The notes: generated by a model from the letters alone, not told the origin. A DNA stretch of 64,000 nucleotides from DASRAU01 sp035638075 (GCA_035638075.1 DASRAU010000034.1:1-64000), one strand, 5' to 3'; positions 34,191 to 43,779 are shown, counted from the stretch's first letter. Made by a program: numbers and translations.

Positions 34191-35944
34191 CAGCGCGCTT
34201 CGCCGCCGCGGGTGTGGATGCCGCTCGAGAGCAGGAACACCCGGCCGGAGTGGTAGCCGTGGATGCCGCTCCAGGCCGAGGTGACGAGCAAGTCGATGGT
34301 GCCGTCGCGATCGACGTCGCCCATGCCGACGGCATCGAAGCCGAAGGTGTCGCCGGGGACCTTGCAGGTCCAGGCTTTCAGCGCGCGACCGTCCTTGCCG
34401 GAGTAGAGCGTGGTGCGGCCTCCCGAGACGGCGGCCCCCGCGTACTGCCAGGCGCCGACGATGAGGTCGGCCCGACCGTCCCCGTCCACGTCTCCCGCGG
34501 TCGCCGGACCGATGCCGAATCCTTCGCCGGCGGTCCCGCCGGTCAGGGTCAGCAACCGGGTTCCGGTCTTGCCGGAGTGCACGTAGATGCGGCCCGTGCT
34601 GGCCCCGAGCGCGGCGTTGGACCAGTCGGAGGCGTAGATGTCCGGAACGCGATCGCCGTCCACATCTCCAAGGACGGAGACGAACATCATGCCGAGGGCG
34701 TTACCGGTGTCGTCGGCCTCGATGACGAACTTCGGCTTCGCGGTCAGCGTGTCGTAGACGTAGGTGCGGCCGTGCTTCGAAGCACCGGCCGCCGGCGCGC
34801 CGACGATCAGGAAGCGCCGCTTCGGGTCGGCCCAGCCCGCCACCGTGCTGCCGAAACCGTCGCCGGCGCGCTCCCCTGTGAGCGTCAGCAGCGGACGGCC
34901 GGTCTTGCCGGAATAGACGTAGGCGCGGCCGGCGTCCTGGCCGCCGGCGTCGTTGCCGGGCGCTCCGACGATGACGTCGGCATACCCGTCGCCGTCCACG
35001 TCACCCGCGCCCGAGGCGTGCCGGCCGAAGGAGTCGTCCTTGTTCTCGGCTGCGAGGGTGAGCAGGACCTGCCCGTCCCGCCCCGAATAGACCAGGGCGC
35101 GACCGCCGCCGGGCGCCCCCGCCACCACGTCGGGAATGCCGTCGTGGTTCGTATCGCCGGCTCCTTCGACACCGGTGCCGAGCTGATCGTCCGGCCGCCC
35201 GTCGGCCGACCAGAGCAGCCGGCCGCTGCGCGACGAGTAGACATAGACGCGACCGGCGGGCTTGCCGTCGATCGCCCGGGTGGGCGCCGAGGTGACCACG
35301 TCGTTGGCGCCGTCGCCGTCCACGTCCCCGATGTTGCGGGCGATCCAGCCGAACTGATCGTTCATCGCCTCGCCGTCCCATTCTTTGAGAATGACGGCCG
35401 GGTCGACGAAGGGGTGCGCGAACTCCTCGGGCGTCGGCAGCAGGGCGCGGAAGCGCGCGTCGTCCTTCAGCGACACGAGATCGGCGTCGGCCTCGATCTG
35501 GGTCATGTCCACCTTGCGCGTGGCGGCGGTTTTCTGGAGCCACGCGAAGGCGTTGTCGCGATCTCCCTTGAAGGCGTAGCCGACCGCGAGGTTGTACATC
35601 GCCTGCGGGAACTCCGGCTCGAGCGCGAGGGAGCGCTGGTACGCCGCGATGGCCGCGTCGCCGTCCTTCGCCTTGAGGCTGGCATACCCGAGCACGCGCC
35701 AGGCGCGCGCGTTCGCGGGCTCCTTCGCCGTGACCTCCTTCAGGATGGCGATGGCGGCGGCGGGATCGCCGGCCTGCACCTTGGCCAGGGCCTCGGCCAC
35801 GCCCGGGGCGGGCGGAGCGGGCTCGGCCGCTCGGGTGACGACCCGAGCGAGCAGGAGCGCCGCGGGGAGCGCGGCGACGGCGAGCGTGGACAGGGCACGA
35901 CGGCGCACCGCGCCGGGGCGGCGAAACGGAATGTCGGGTTGCAT
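34190..35944 (-). CDS. Secreted TPR + FG-GAP (integrin-alpha-type) propeller protein
   Basis: A 584-residue exported protein. After a signal/anchor segment (ALSTLAVAALPAALLLARVV) come about three TPR-like helices pairs (residues 45-140, ANARAWRVLGYASLKAKDGD). Then a seven-bladed FG-GAP/integrin-like propeller follows, with blades carrying D-x-D-x-D-G calcium-type loops (GDVDGDGANDVVTSAP, GDTNHDGIPDVVAGAPGGG, GDVDGDGRADLIVGA). Adhesion or ligand display on the cell surface is likely. It shares a TGATG overlap with the metallo-hydrolase. GGAGACC precedes ATG 35944. The combination with a hydrolase is unexplained. Confidence 0.9.
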   Translation of the reverse strand: MQPDIPFRRPGAVRRRALSTLAVAALPAALLLARVVTRAAEPAPPAPGVAEALAKVQAGDPAAAIAILKEVTAKEPANARAWRVLGYASLKAKDGDAAIAAYQRSLALEPEFPQAMYNLAVGYAFKGDRDNAFAWLQKTAATRKVDMTQIEADADLVSLKDDARFRALLPTPEEFAHPFVDPAVILKEWDGEAMNDQFGWIARNIGDVDGDGANDVVTSAPTRAIDGKPAGRVYVYSSRSGRLLWSADGRPDDQLGTGVEGAGDTNHDGIPDVVAGAPGGGRALVYSGRDGQVLLTLAAENKDDSFGRHASGAGDVDGDGYADVIVGAPGNDAGGQDAGRAYVYSGKTGRPLLTLTGERAGDGFGSTVAGWADPKRRFLIVGAPAAGASKHGRTYVYDTLTAKPKFVIEADDTGNALGMMFVSVLGDVDGDRVPDIYASDWSNAALGASTGRIYVHSGKTGTRLLTLTGGTAGEGFGIGPATAGDVDGDGRADLIVGAWQYAGAAVSGGRTTLYSGKDGRALKAWTCKVPGDTFGFDAVGMGDVDRDGTIDLLVTSAWSGIHGYHSGRVFLLSSGIHTRGGEAR

Positions 35945-36005
35945 GTCGGTCTCCGGACCGGGGGACCACCGCGGGAGTGATACGCCGATTCGCGCTTCGG
36001 CGCTA

Positions 36006-36872
36006 TCAGAATCCTGCTCGGGTTGGCACGCGGCAGGCCGAGGGCGGGATCCCGAACTCGCGCCTGAAGGCGGCGGTGAAGTGGCTGTGGCTCGAAAAGC
36101 CGAGGTCGAGCGCCAGGCCGCTCAGGTCCCGCGCCCCCGCGGCGAGAGGCTCGAGCGCGGCGCGCAGCCGCAGGCGGGTCAGGTAAGCGTGGATCGACGA
36201 TCCGGTGATCCTGCGGAAGACGCGGCAGAGATGTGCCGGGGTGACGCCGAGCCGCGCGGCCATCGACTCGAGCCGCAGCGGGCGCCGGAACTCCCGTCCC
36301 AGCAGCTCCTTCGTCGCCCAGGCGAGATCCCGGTGCGCGCGCCGCGCCTCGGCCGGCGTCGCGCGCCTCCGACCCGCGACGGCGGCCAGGAGCGCATCGG
36401 CGACGCCGATCGCCGTCTCCTCGACGGCGCCGTCATCGACCGGGCCGGAGTCGAGCGCGCGCAGCAGCGACAGGTGGCGCCGCAGCGCCGGCGTGGGACA
36501 GGGGCCGGCGGCGTCCAGCCGCCGCGGATCGTCCGCCGCCTCGGGAAGGCGCGCGGCGAGAAGGTCGGCGAACAGATCCTCGCGCAGGACGAGGGCGCTC
36601 CCCTCGTCGCCGAGACCGCACGGATGCGCCGTCTGGTAGGGCTCCCCGGGACGGAAGAAGGCGACGTGCAGCGGATCGACCAGGCTGCGGCCCCGCGGGC
36701 CGTGCACTTCATAAGCGCCGGCGTGCACGAAGGCGATCACCGGCCAGAACTGCGTGCGCTCCGCGGTGACCCCGTGGACCCGCTCGAGACAGCGCCAGCG
36801 CGTCACCCCGGCGAGCGGCGTGCGGCCGCGCCAGTCGATCTCGACCCCGGTCACGTCGCGGTCGGGCTGCAT
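36006..36872 (-). CDS. AraC-family transcriptional regulator
   Basis: A 288-residue regulator. The N-terminal 165 residues are a cupin-like ligand domain (FWPVIAFVHAGAYEVHGPRG). The C-terminal region has two helix-turn-helix motifs: SMAARLGVTPAHLCRVFRR and the second LDLGFSSHSHFTAAFRREFG, followed by IPPSACR. It is a complete AraC/XylS family protein. It reads away from the FG-GAP/metallo-hydrolase pair in the same direction with a 61-nt gap and may control that pair or unlinked genes. Upstream of it on the minus strand is the terminator hairpin after the OmpA lipoprotein gene. Confidence 0.9.
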   Translation of the reverse strand: MQPDRDVTGVEIDWRGRTPLAGVTRWRCLERVHGVTAERTQFWPVIAFVHAGAYEVHGPRGRSLVDPLHVAFFRPGEPYQTAHPCGLGDEGSALVLREDLFADLLAARLPEAADDPRRLDAAGPCPTPALRRHLSLLRALDSGPVDDGAVEETAIGVADALLAAVAGRRRATPAEARRAHRDLAWATKELLGREFRRPLRLESMAARLGVTPAHLCRVFRRITGSSIHAYLTRLRLRAALEPLAAGARDLSGLALDLGFSSHSHFTAAFRREFGIPPSACRVPTRAGF

Positions 36873-36945
36873 GAAGGGATTCTACCCGCCGCGATGGCCG
36901 GCGCGCCGGTGAAGTCCGCGGACCGTTTCTTCTCCGAAAAGGGCA

Positions 36946-36978
36946 GGACCCGGGGGAGCAGGCGCTCCACCCGGGTCC
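36946..36978 (-). terminator. Strong hairpin terminator downstream of the OmpA lipoprotein gene
   Basis: A 14-bp two-part stem (36946-36954 with 36970-36978, and 36955-36959 with 36964-36968, one bulged A at 36969) with loop AGGC. On the minus strand it is followed by TGCCCTTTTCGG. It lies between the stop of the OmpA gene (37052) and the AraC start (36872), so it separates these units. Confidence 0.65.
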
Positions 36979-37051
36979 CTTCCCCCGCCTCGCGTGCCCC
37001 TGAACGGGGCGTGCGGACGCGACCCCGGATGCGGCGTGAGCCGCGGCGTGC

Positions 37052-37906
37052 CTAGTCTTCCGACGGCACCGGTCGCAGGCGGATCTCGATGCGGCGGTTC
37101 TTGGCGCGGCCCTCGACGCTGGCGTTCGACGCCACCGGCTTCACGTCGGCCATCGAGACCGCGAGCATCCTCTTGTCAGGCAGGCCCGATTGGGAGAACA
37201 GGCGCACGACGCTCGACGCGCGCGCGCCGCCCAGCTCCCAGTTGCTCGGGTACTGCTTGGCGAGCGCGACGCTGACCGGCTTGTTGTCGGTGTGGCCGAT
37301 GACCAGGATCTGGTTCGGCGACTTCTTCAGCTGAGTCGCGACCTTGGTCAGGACCACCTGGCCGTTCTTGTCGAGCTCGGCGGAGCCGGAGTCGAACAGG
37401 ATGTCCTGCGCGACGTTGACGCGCAGGCCGTCACGCAGCTGCTGCACCTGCACCTGGCCTGACTGCACTTCCTTCTTCAGGTCGGAGACCAGGCCGTCGT
37501 AAATGGCCTTCTGCTTCTTCGACTCGGCTTCCCTGTCCTCCAGCTTCGAGCCGAGCGACTCCTCCTGTTGCTTCAGCTCGGCCAGCTTGGCCTGCAGGTC
37601 GGTGCGCTCGGCTTCGAGGGCGTTCTTTTCCTGCGCCAGCTGGGCGCGCTCCTCCGCCAGCCGCTCGCCTTCGGTTTTGGCGTCGCCGACCTGTCCCTTG
37701 AGTGACTCGTTGTTCTTCTCCAGCAGGTCGCGCTCCTGCTCGACCTGCACGTAGCGGCCCTGCGAGACGCATCCCGTCAGGGCAAGGATCCCGGCCGCCA
37801 GGAGCGCGGCCGCCCGCGCGCCCGGTGGGGACGTGCGCCTGGGCCGGGCATCGTGAGAGCAGGGTGCGGTTCCCATCCGTCGTGAATCCCGAGGTGTGAC
37901 AGGCAT
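37052..37906 (-). CDS. OmpA-family peptidoglycan-associated lipoprotein
   Basis: A 284-residue lipoprotein: lipobox LLAAGILALTGC near residue 46, then a long coiled coil (residues 55-155, QERDLLEKNNESLKGQVGDA style, Glu/Lys/Gln rich), then an OmpA/MotB-like peptidoglycan-binding domain (ILFDSGSAELDKNGQVVLTK, VIGHTDNKPVSVALAKQYPS and NRRIEIRLRP). The diagnostic Asp and Arg of the NxxLSxxRA-like helix appear as NWELGGARASSVVRLF. It tethers the outer membrane to peptidoglycan. Upstream GGAGGAAG precedes ATG 37906. It is divergent from the CHAT operon, with a 283-bp gap. Annotated in relatives as OmpA/Pal or flagellar-motor-like protein. Confidence 0.92.
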   Translation of the reverse strand: MPVTPRDSRRMGTAPCSHDARPRRTSPPGARAAALLAAGILALTGCVSQGRYVQVEQERDLLEKNNESLKGQVGDAKTEGERLAEERAQLAQEKNALEAERTDLQAKLAELKQQEESLGSKLEDREAESKKQKAIYDGLVSDLKKEVQSGQVQVQQLRDGLRVNVAQDILFDSGSAELDKNGQVVLTKVATQLKKSPNQILVIGHTDNKPVSVALAKQYPSNWELGGARASSVVRLFSQSGLPDKRMLAVSMADVKPVASNASVEGRAKNRRIEIRLRPVPSED

Positions 37907-38189
37907 GGTCGACTTCCTCCCCGAAACCGCCCGCGCGAAGGAGAGGAACCGCGCCGGCGCGACGCGATCGAATGTAGGAACCGGTCCGCGGGAGGGGCAA
38001 GGGGAAAACCGACCACGATTTCGTCCCTGTCAGGAGCCTGCCGCGAAGAACGTCGGCCGGTGGCCACGTTGCGGACGCCCGGGTCGTGGGAAGGGGGGGA
38101 TCGAATCGGGACATCCGAAAAGAGTGCACGGGGCGATTTTTGAGCGTAGTATCCCGGCCGCCGCAACTCGCCGCGCGGCGGGGTTCGAG

Positions 38190-41100
38190 ATGTCGGGGGG
38201 AAAACGTTCGCGCCCGCGCGGGGCGTGGATTGCCGCGGCAGCGGCCATCGGGCTTCTCGTGGTGGCGTGGGCGCTGGTCCGGCGACCGAACGATCCGCTG
38301 GCCCGGATCGCGCGCCTCGCAGGCCGGAGTCGTCCGGTCGAAGCGCGCCTGACCGGGTTCCAGCACGCCCCGTTCGCTCCGCCTCCCGCCGACAACAACG
38401 CTCTCGAGGGACCTGCGGGCCCCGCCTCACCGGGCGCGGGCGACGATCCCCGTCTTCTCGAAACCATCGCCCGGCTGGACCGGGAGATCGCCTCGGATGA
38501 CGCTTCGGCGCCGGTGCTCCAGGCCCGGGGTCTCGCGGACCTGCTGCGCGGCCACGCCGACGGCGCCGTCCGTTTCCTGGAGGAGGCCGGCCGGCGCGCG
38601 CCGCACGACGCGCGGGTCGGCAGCGACCTCGCCGGCGCCTGGCTCGCCCGGGCCGACACCACCAACAGCGAGGAGGATCGGGTGCGCGCGCTCGACACGG
38701 CGCGGCACGCCATGGCGCTCGCCCCGGGCCTGCCCGAAGCGCGCTTCAACTTCGCCCTCGCGATCGAATCGCTGACCGCCGGCCGCCGCCGCGCCGCCGC
38801 GCGGCCCGACGTCGCCGTCGCGATGCGGGCCTGGAACGAATTCCTCGGCTGCGATTCCGACTCCGGCTGGGCGACGGAGGCTCGCCTGCGACTGGCCGAG
38901 CTCCGGCGGATCTCGCGTGGTGGCGCGGCCGAACCGACCGCCGACGCGATCGAACGGGCGGCCCGGGACGGCCGGGCCGCGGAAGTCGGGCAGGCGATCG
39001 CCGCGCTCCCGCGCATCGGGCGGGAAGTCTTCGAGCGGCGCCTTCTTCCCTGCTGGGCGGAGGCCGAGGTGAAGCACGACACCGGCGCGTCCGCGGCCGC
39101 GCTGGCGGCGGCCCGCCTCGTGGCCGAGGCGCTCGAGGCGGCCTCGCATGACGACACGGCGTCCGGCACCGTCGCGCGGATCGAAGCCCTGCCGCAGGGA
39201 AGCGCGGCCTCGACCGACCTCGCCCGCGCGCTCCTCGAGTACCGCGACGCGATCCGCCTGCACGATGACGATCGCATCGCGCAGGCGCTGCCGCGCTTCG
39301 CGTCGGCCGAGGCCGGCCTGGCGCGCGCGCCGGTCCCGCTGCAGCAGTCGGCCGGGCTCTACCGGGCGATCTGCGAGTACTACGAAGGCCGCGCCGGGGC
39401 GGCCGAAGCCGGGGTGCGCGCCCTCGACGCGGCCCCCGGCCTCGATCGGCGTCCGTCCCTGCGCGCCCGCGTGCGCGCCATGCTGGGCCTCCTGCTCGCG
39501 GTGCGCGGCCGCCAGGCCGATGCCCTGGACGCGTACGAGTCGTCGCTGCGGCTGTACGCCGCGGCGGGCGAGGCGGACGGGATGGCGCGCGACCACATGC
39601 TCATCGCCGAGATCCTCGGCTACATGGGCGACGACGCCGATGGGTGGCGGCATCGCGCCGAAGCGATCGCCTTCGCCGACCGCGTGCAGGAGGCGCGCCG
39701 CCGTGCCATCCATGTCGAGGCGAGCCTGGCGGCGCTGCGGCAAGGCTTCCCATGGGCCGCCGTCGTGTTCCTCGAGCCGGCGTTCGCGGGAGCCGAAGGG
39801 CTGCCGCCGGTGGATCGGGTCGAGCTGCAGCTCACCCGGGCGCGCCTGCTCTCCGTCATCGGCGACGAGCGGGGCGCGGACAAGGATCGGGCGGACGCCG
39901 CCGCGGCGCTGCGCAAGGTCGAGGACGCCGGGATGCGCGACCGGCTCACGGCGGAGCTGGCCCTGGCGGGCCCACCGCCGACGGCGCCGCCGCAAGGCGC
40001 GCGCGCGGCCGCCGCCACGGGAGACAGCCGCGCCGGCGCCTCCGGGACCGCCCGGCTCGAGGCCTCGCTGCGCTATTTCGAGGCGCACGAGTCGGAGACC
40101 CGCGTCCCCGAGATCGAGCTGGCCCTCGGGAAGAGTCTCGAAGCCGCCGGCCGGTTCGAGGAAGCCGCGCGCCATTACGAGAACGGCCTCGCCACCGCCG
40201 AGCGGGTGCGCGGCCGGATGCGCGCCGAGGCGCAGCAGATCCGCGCGCTCGATCGCACCCGCGAGCTCGATGACGCGATGATCCGCCTGCAGGCCGGACC
40301 GCTGTCGGACCCGGGCCGCGCGCTCGCGTACGCCGAGCGGGCGCGCCGCCGCGAGCTCGATCTGGATCCCGTGACCGTTTCACCCGCCGCGAAAACGGCC
40401 GCCGTGGCGGGAACACCGGCCGCGCCGGCGACGACCGTCCTCAGCTTCGTCCTGCTCGACGACCGGGTGCTGCGGTGGGTGGGGACCGGCGAAGCTCCCC
40501 GGTTCCGGCCCGGTCCCCCGGGGCGAGGGGAGATCGAGCGCCTCGTCACCGACCTGCACGCGGCCGCGGCCGAGCGCGACGAGGCGCGGTTCCGGGACGT
40601 GGCGGCGCGCCTCTACGACGTGCTCATCCTTCCCGTCGAGGATTCGCTGCCGCGGGAGGGGGGGCTGCGCATCGTCCCGGACCGGTGCCTCGCGGACGTT
40701 CCCTTCGCGGCGCTATACGACCGCCGGAGCCGCCGCTGGCTCGTCGAGCGCTTCGACGTCGCCGTGGCGCCGAGCCTGGCGTTCGCCTCGCGGTCCGCAA
40801 CGCTCGCCCGGCGTTCCGCCTCCGGCATGCTGGTGGTCGCCGATCCCGCCTTCGACGCCGATCGGTTCCAGGGACTTGCGAGGCTTCCGGCGGCCGACGC
40901 CGAGGGAAAAGCGATCGCCGCGGCGCATCCCGGCGCCACCCTGCTGGCGGGAGCCGAGGCGACCCCGGCGAGGTTCCTCGAAGAGGTGCGCCGCGCCGGG
41001 GTGATCCACGTGGCGGCCCATGCCTTCGTGAACGAGGTCGATCCGCTGTCGTCGGCGCTCCTCCTCGCCCCGGCCGCGGAGACGAGCGGCCTCCTCACGG

Positions 41101-41441
41101 TCGCGGACCTGCGCGCCGCCGGCCTCGCCTCGACCCGGCTCGTCGTCCTCGGCGCGTGCAGCGCGGCGCGCGGCGGCCATGGCCGTTCGGCGGGAAGCCT
41201 GGGCCTGGGGCGCCCGTTCCTGATGGCCGGCGTCCCGGAGATCGTCGGCCCGCTGTGGGATGTGCGCGATCGCGAGACGGGATCGATGCTCATCGCCTTC
41301 CACCAGGGGCTCGATCGGGGGCTCACGCCGCTGCAGAGCCTGTGCGCGGCCCAGCGCGCCGCCCTCGCGGGAAGCGACGCCGCCCCCCGATCGCCGGTGT
41401 CGTGGGGAGCGCTCGAACTGAACAGCACGCTGCTCGACTGA
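38190..41441 (+). CDS. Membrane-anchored TPR + CHAT (caspase-like) protease
   Basis: A 1083-residue protein. Residues about 11-30 form a single transmembrane helix (AWIAAAAAIGLLVVAWALV) after a positive start, so the rest is predicted periplasmic. Residues about 60-810 are helical TPR-like repeats (GLADLLRGHADGAVRFLEEA, MLGLLLAVRGRQADALDAYE, ALGKSLEAAGRFEEAARHYE). The C-terminal about 250 residues are a CHAT domain with the dyad His in VIHVAAHAFVNE and Cys in VVLGACSAARGG, then EIVGPLWDVRDRET. CHAT proteases are separase/caspase relatives used in several conflict and cell-death systems. The gene starts a three-gene unit with 14- and 2-nt gaps. ATG 38190 is chosen as the first residue of the recognisable anchor. 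Confidence 0.9.
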   Translation: MSGGKRSRPRGAWIAAAAAIGLLVVAWALVRRPNDPLARIARLAGRSRPVEARLTGFQHAPFAPPPADNNALEGPAGPASPGAGDDPRLLETIARLDREIASDDASAPVLQARGLADLLRGHADGAVRFLEEAGRRAPHDARVGSDLAGAWLARADTTNSEEDRVRALDTARHAMALAPGLPEARFNFALAIESLTAGRRRAAARPDVAVAMRAWNEFLGCDSDSGWATEARLRLAELRRISRGGAAEPTADAIERAARDGRAAEVGQAIAALPRIGREVFERRLLPCWAEAEVKHDTGASAAALAAARLVAEALEAASHDDTASGTVARIEALPQGSAASTDLARALLEYRDAIRLHDDDRIAQALPRFASAEAGLARAPVPLQQSAGLYRAICEYYEGRAGAAEAGVRALDAAPGLDRRPSLRARVRAMLGLLLAVRGRQADALDAYESSLRLYAAAGEADGMARDHMLIAEILGYMGDDADGWRHRAEAIAFADRVQEARRRAIHVEASLAALRQGFPWAAVVFLEPAFAGAEGLPPVDRVELQLTRARLLSVIGDERGADKDRADAAAALRKVEDAGMRDRLTAELALAGPPPTAPPQGARAAAATGDSRAGASGTARLEASLRYFEAHESETRVPEIELALGKSLEAAGRFEEAARHYENGLATAERVRGRMRAEAQQIRALDRTRELDDAMIRLQAGPLSDPGRALAYAERARRRELDLDPVTVSPAAKTAAVAGTPAAPATTVLSFVLLDDRVLRWVGTGEAPRFRPGPPGRGEIERLVTDLHAAAAERDEARFRDVAARLYDVLILPVEDSLPREGGLRIVPDRCLADVPFAALYDRRSRRWLVERFDVAVAPSLAFASRSATLARRSASGMLVVADPAFDADRFQGLARLPAADAEGKAIAAAHPGATLLAGAEATPARFLEEVRRAGVIHVAAHAFVNEVDPLSSALLLAPAAETSGLLTVADLRAAGLASTRLVVLGACSAARGGHGRSAGSLGLGRPFLMAGVPEIVGPLWDVRDRETGSMLIAFHQGLDRGLTPLQSLCAAQRAALAGSDAAPRSPVSWGALELNSTLLD

Positions 41442-41455
41442 TCACGGGAGGAACC

Positions 41456-42394
41456 ATGGACAACCAGGTCACCATCGACTTCACCGGCCTCTGCGTCTTC
41501 GTCACCAATGCGCCCCATCACAAGCTCAAGGTGATCCTGGCCCGCGATCCGAAGGGCAAGATGATGCACCGGCCGATCGTGACGTTCGACGTCGCCTCGC
41601 TGTCGCATTTCCAGGGGCGCGCGCCGATGCAGGTCGTCCAGCTGCCGAGCGGGGCGCAGATCGCCTCGTGGGACGTCCAGGATCGGATCCTCCGGCTCAA
41701 GGACTGGTCCTGCGCCTATCCCTCCTGGGTCAAGGTCTGCCGTGGAGGGGACCGGCTCCCTCCGATGCCGCCGGACCCGTCGGCCGAGATGGATGCGCGC
41801 TGGGTGCCGTCGCTGAAGGCGGTCTCCGACAGCGGCAAGGTGCTTCCGGTGTACCTGCAGGACAACCCGAAGCCCTCGAAGCGCGGGTCGTCGCTGGCCG
41901 CGCGCTTCGACATCGGCGCCGGCTACCTGTTCGCCAACGCGGAGGTCAACCGGCGCCAGCCCATGGACTGCTGGGAGTTCGACGGCGGCGGCAAGGTCCA
42001 CCGGCAGTACCTGGCCGACTCGATGCGGCTCGAGCTGAAATCGCACTCGAGCGAGCCCCTGGTGATCGAGGCGTACCGGTTCGGGTGCCCGTCGGTCCCC
42101 GCCGAGACGCTGGAGCTTCTGCCCGCGAACGGCCGCATCGAGCTGGCGGTCTCGAACCTGCCCGACGCGCTGCCGGGATCGGAGGCGCACGCGGCGCACA
42201 CCGCCGGCGCGGGGGACGAGATGCCGCACTTCGGCATCTACTACACGCTGCTCGACAACCCGAAGCGGCGGCCGATCCCGAGGCGCGCCGCGCAGGCCTA
42301 CGCCGTCGCGCCCGCCCCGCCCATGGGCGAGGTGATGCACGCCGTCATGCACGGCGTCCAGCCGGTGAAGTGCACGCCGGGCATGGTTCCCTGA
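41456..42394 (+). CDS. Unknown protein between CHAT and trypsin-like protease genes (312 aa)
   Basis: A 312-residue cytosolic-type protein: no signal peptide or transmembrane helix. The start is DNQVTIDFTGLCVFVTNAPH, suggestive of a beta-rich domain. Further text is KVILARDPKGKMMHRPIVTF, FQGRAPMQVVQLPSGAQIAS, AARFDIGAGYLFANAEVNRR, MRLELKSHSSEPLVIEAYRF and FGIYYTLLDNPKRRPIPRRA. The C-terminus is Pro/His rich (VMHAVMHGVQPVKCTPGMVP). I do not recognise the family. GGGAGGA lies 5-6 nt before ATG 41456. It could be the substrate or regulator of the two proteases that flank it. That is only the operon context. Confidence 0.8.
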   Translation: MDNQVTIDFTGLCVFVTNAPHHKLKVILARDPKGKMMHRPIVTFDVASLSHFQGRAPMQVVQLPSGAQIASWDVQDRILRLKDWSCAYPSWVKVCRGGDRLPPMPPDPSAEMDARWVPSLKAVSDSGKVLPVYLQDNPKPSKRGSSLAARFDIGAGYLFANAEVNRRQPMDCWEFDGGGKVHRQYLADSMRLELKSHSSEPLVIEAYRFGCPSVPAETLELLPANGRIELAVSNLPDALPGSEAHAAHTAGAGDEMPHFGIYYTLLDNPKRRPIPRRAAQAYAVAPAPPMGEVMHAVMHGVQPVKCTPGMVP

Positions 42395-42396
42395 AC

Positions 42397-43074
42397 GTGC
42401 CGGCTTCCCTGACGGTCCCGGGAGGCGCCTCCATCGGGCGCGGCGGGACGGAGACCGCCGGCACCTCCGCCTGCCTGGTGGTGTCCACGGCGAACGAGCT
42501 CTTCCTGCTCGGGACGAATCACATCCTGGCGCTGGTGAACCGCGGACCGATCGGGGCCACGATCCGCCGGCCGGGATCCCGGGGCGCGCCGGGGAGCCGG
42601 GACCGGATCCTCGCGCGGCTGTCGGGTTTCGTGCCGATCTCGTTCGACTCGGCCAACGCGGTGGACGCCGCGCTCGCCAGGACCTCGGCGGCGCGCGTCG
42701 ATCGCCGCCTGCTCGGGGCGCGCGGCGCGCGCGCGCGGCTCAGGCCGCCGGTGGTGGCGCCGGAGATCGGCATGCTCGTGCAGAAGACCGGCGGGCGAAC
42801 GGGGCATCGCCGCGGCCGCATCGACGCGATCGGCGTCACCGTGGAGGTCGATTACACGCCGCTCGGCCGCACGGCCCGCTTCGAAAACCAGTTCCGGGTG
42901 AGGGGAATCGATGGAGTCTTCAGCGACCGCGGAGATTCAGGGGCGCTCGTGACCACCTGGCCGGGGAACCATCCCGTCGGTCTCCTGTTCGCGGGGAGCG
43001 CCGCCTCGAACACGGCCTTCTGCAACGACATCGGGACGGTGTGCCGCCGTCTCGGCGTCTCCATCCTTTATTAG
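42397..43074 (+). CDS. Chymotrypsin-fold serine protease (S1-like)
   Basis: A 225-residue trypsin-like protein with a readable triad: H42 in FLLGTNHILALVN, D90 in NAVDAALAR and S181 in VFSDRGDSGALV. Further landmarks are MLVQKTGGRTGHRRGRIDAI and VGLLFAGSA. These are the landmarks of a bacterial S1-family enzyme lacking a signal peptide. GTG 42397 is 2 nt after the previous stop, so it is translationally coupled. Together with CHAT it forms a two-protease operon. No gasdermin, nuclease or toxin gene is adjacent. Confidence 0.85.
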   Translation: MPASLTVPGGASIGRGGTETAGTSACLVVSTANELFLLGTNHILALVNRGPIGATIRRPGSRGAPGSRDRILARLSGFVPISFDSANAVDAALARTSAARVDRRLLGARGARARLRPPVVAPEIGMLVQKTGGRTGHRRGRIDAIGVTVEVDYTPLGRTARFENQFRVRGIDGVFSDRGDSGALVTTWPGNHPVGLLFAGSAASNTAFCNDIGTVCRRLGVSILY

Positions 43075-43098
43075 AGGGCGCGCGGGGGAGGATGCCGC

Positions 43099-43779
43099 TC
43101 AGCGGCCGAGGGCCATCGCGCCGAGGGCGTGGGCCATGTAGCGAACGTCACCGAAAAAGTCGGCGACCTGCCAGGTGAAGAGAAAGACCAGTGTGTAGAA
43201 GGCGGCGGCCTGGTGCGCCTCGAGCCGCAGGCTGAGGTCGACGAACCTCGGCACGACGAACCCGTCCCGCATGACGAGCCAGACGATCGACACCCCCACG
43301 AGCCCGCCGGCGAGGATGTCGCTCGGATAATGCAGCCCGAGGATGAGGCGGACCGGGAAGACGAATCCCAGCACCCAGACGAAAGCCACCGCCCCCCACC
43401 GGCGCGAGATGGTCCACAAGCCGGCGGCGAGGGCGCACATCATCACGGCGTGGTCGCTCGGGAACGACGACCACTCGGCGTGGCTGGACGGATTGAAGTC
43501 CCACGCGACCTTGAGTGCCATGCTGGGATCGAAAATCGGGCGCATCCGGGGCGGCAGCAGGCGCTGGCTGACGCGCGCGACGGCGATGGCGATGCAGGCT
43601 GCGAAGAGGGTCCTGAGGATCTTCCGCCGCGTCTCCGGCTGGTCGCGGGTCGAGAACCAGAAGTACCAGAGCAGGCCGACGATGAGGCCGGTCTTGAGGA
43701 GGGAGTTCGCCTCGAGCATGACGACCACCCGGTCGAAGGCGTGGCTCCGGCCCGCGAGCGAATTGAACGCTTCGACCAC
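43099..43779 (-). CDS. PAP2-type phosphatase/undecaprenyl-diphosphatase-like membrane protein
   Basis: A 226-residue integral membrane phosphatase of the PAP2/BcrC type. The three signature blocks are RLLPPRMRPIF (C1 with K/R context), SSFPSDHAVMM (catalytic His) and RLILGLHYPSDILAGGLVG (second His). About five transmembrane helices flank them. The enzyme removes phosphate from lipid pyrophosphates or similar. The start GTG 43779 is the only good in-frame start near the first helix. It is convergent with the CHAT operon (24-nt gap) and divergent from the SGNH pseudogene. Confidence 0.92.
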   Translation of the reverse strand: MVEAFNSLAGRSHAFDRVVVMLEANSLLKTGLIVGLLWYFWFSTRDQPETRRKILRTLFAACIAIAVARVSQRLLPPRMRPIFDPSMALKVAWDFNPSSHAEWSSFPSDHAVMMCALAAGLWTISRRWGAVAFVWVLGFVFPVRLILGLHYPSDILAGGLVGVSIVWLVMRDGFVVPRFVDLSLRLEAHQAAAFYTLVFLFTWQVADFFGDVRYMAHALGAMALGR

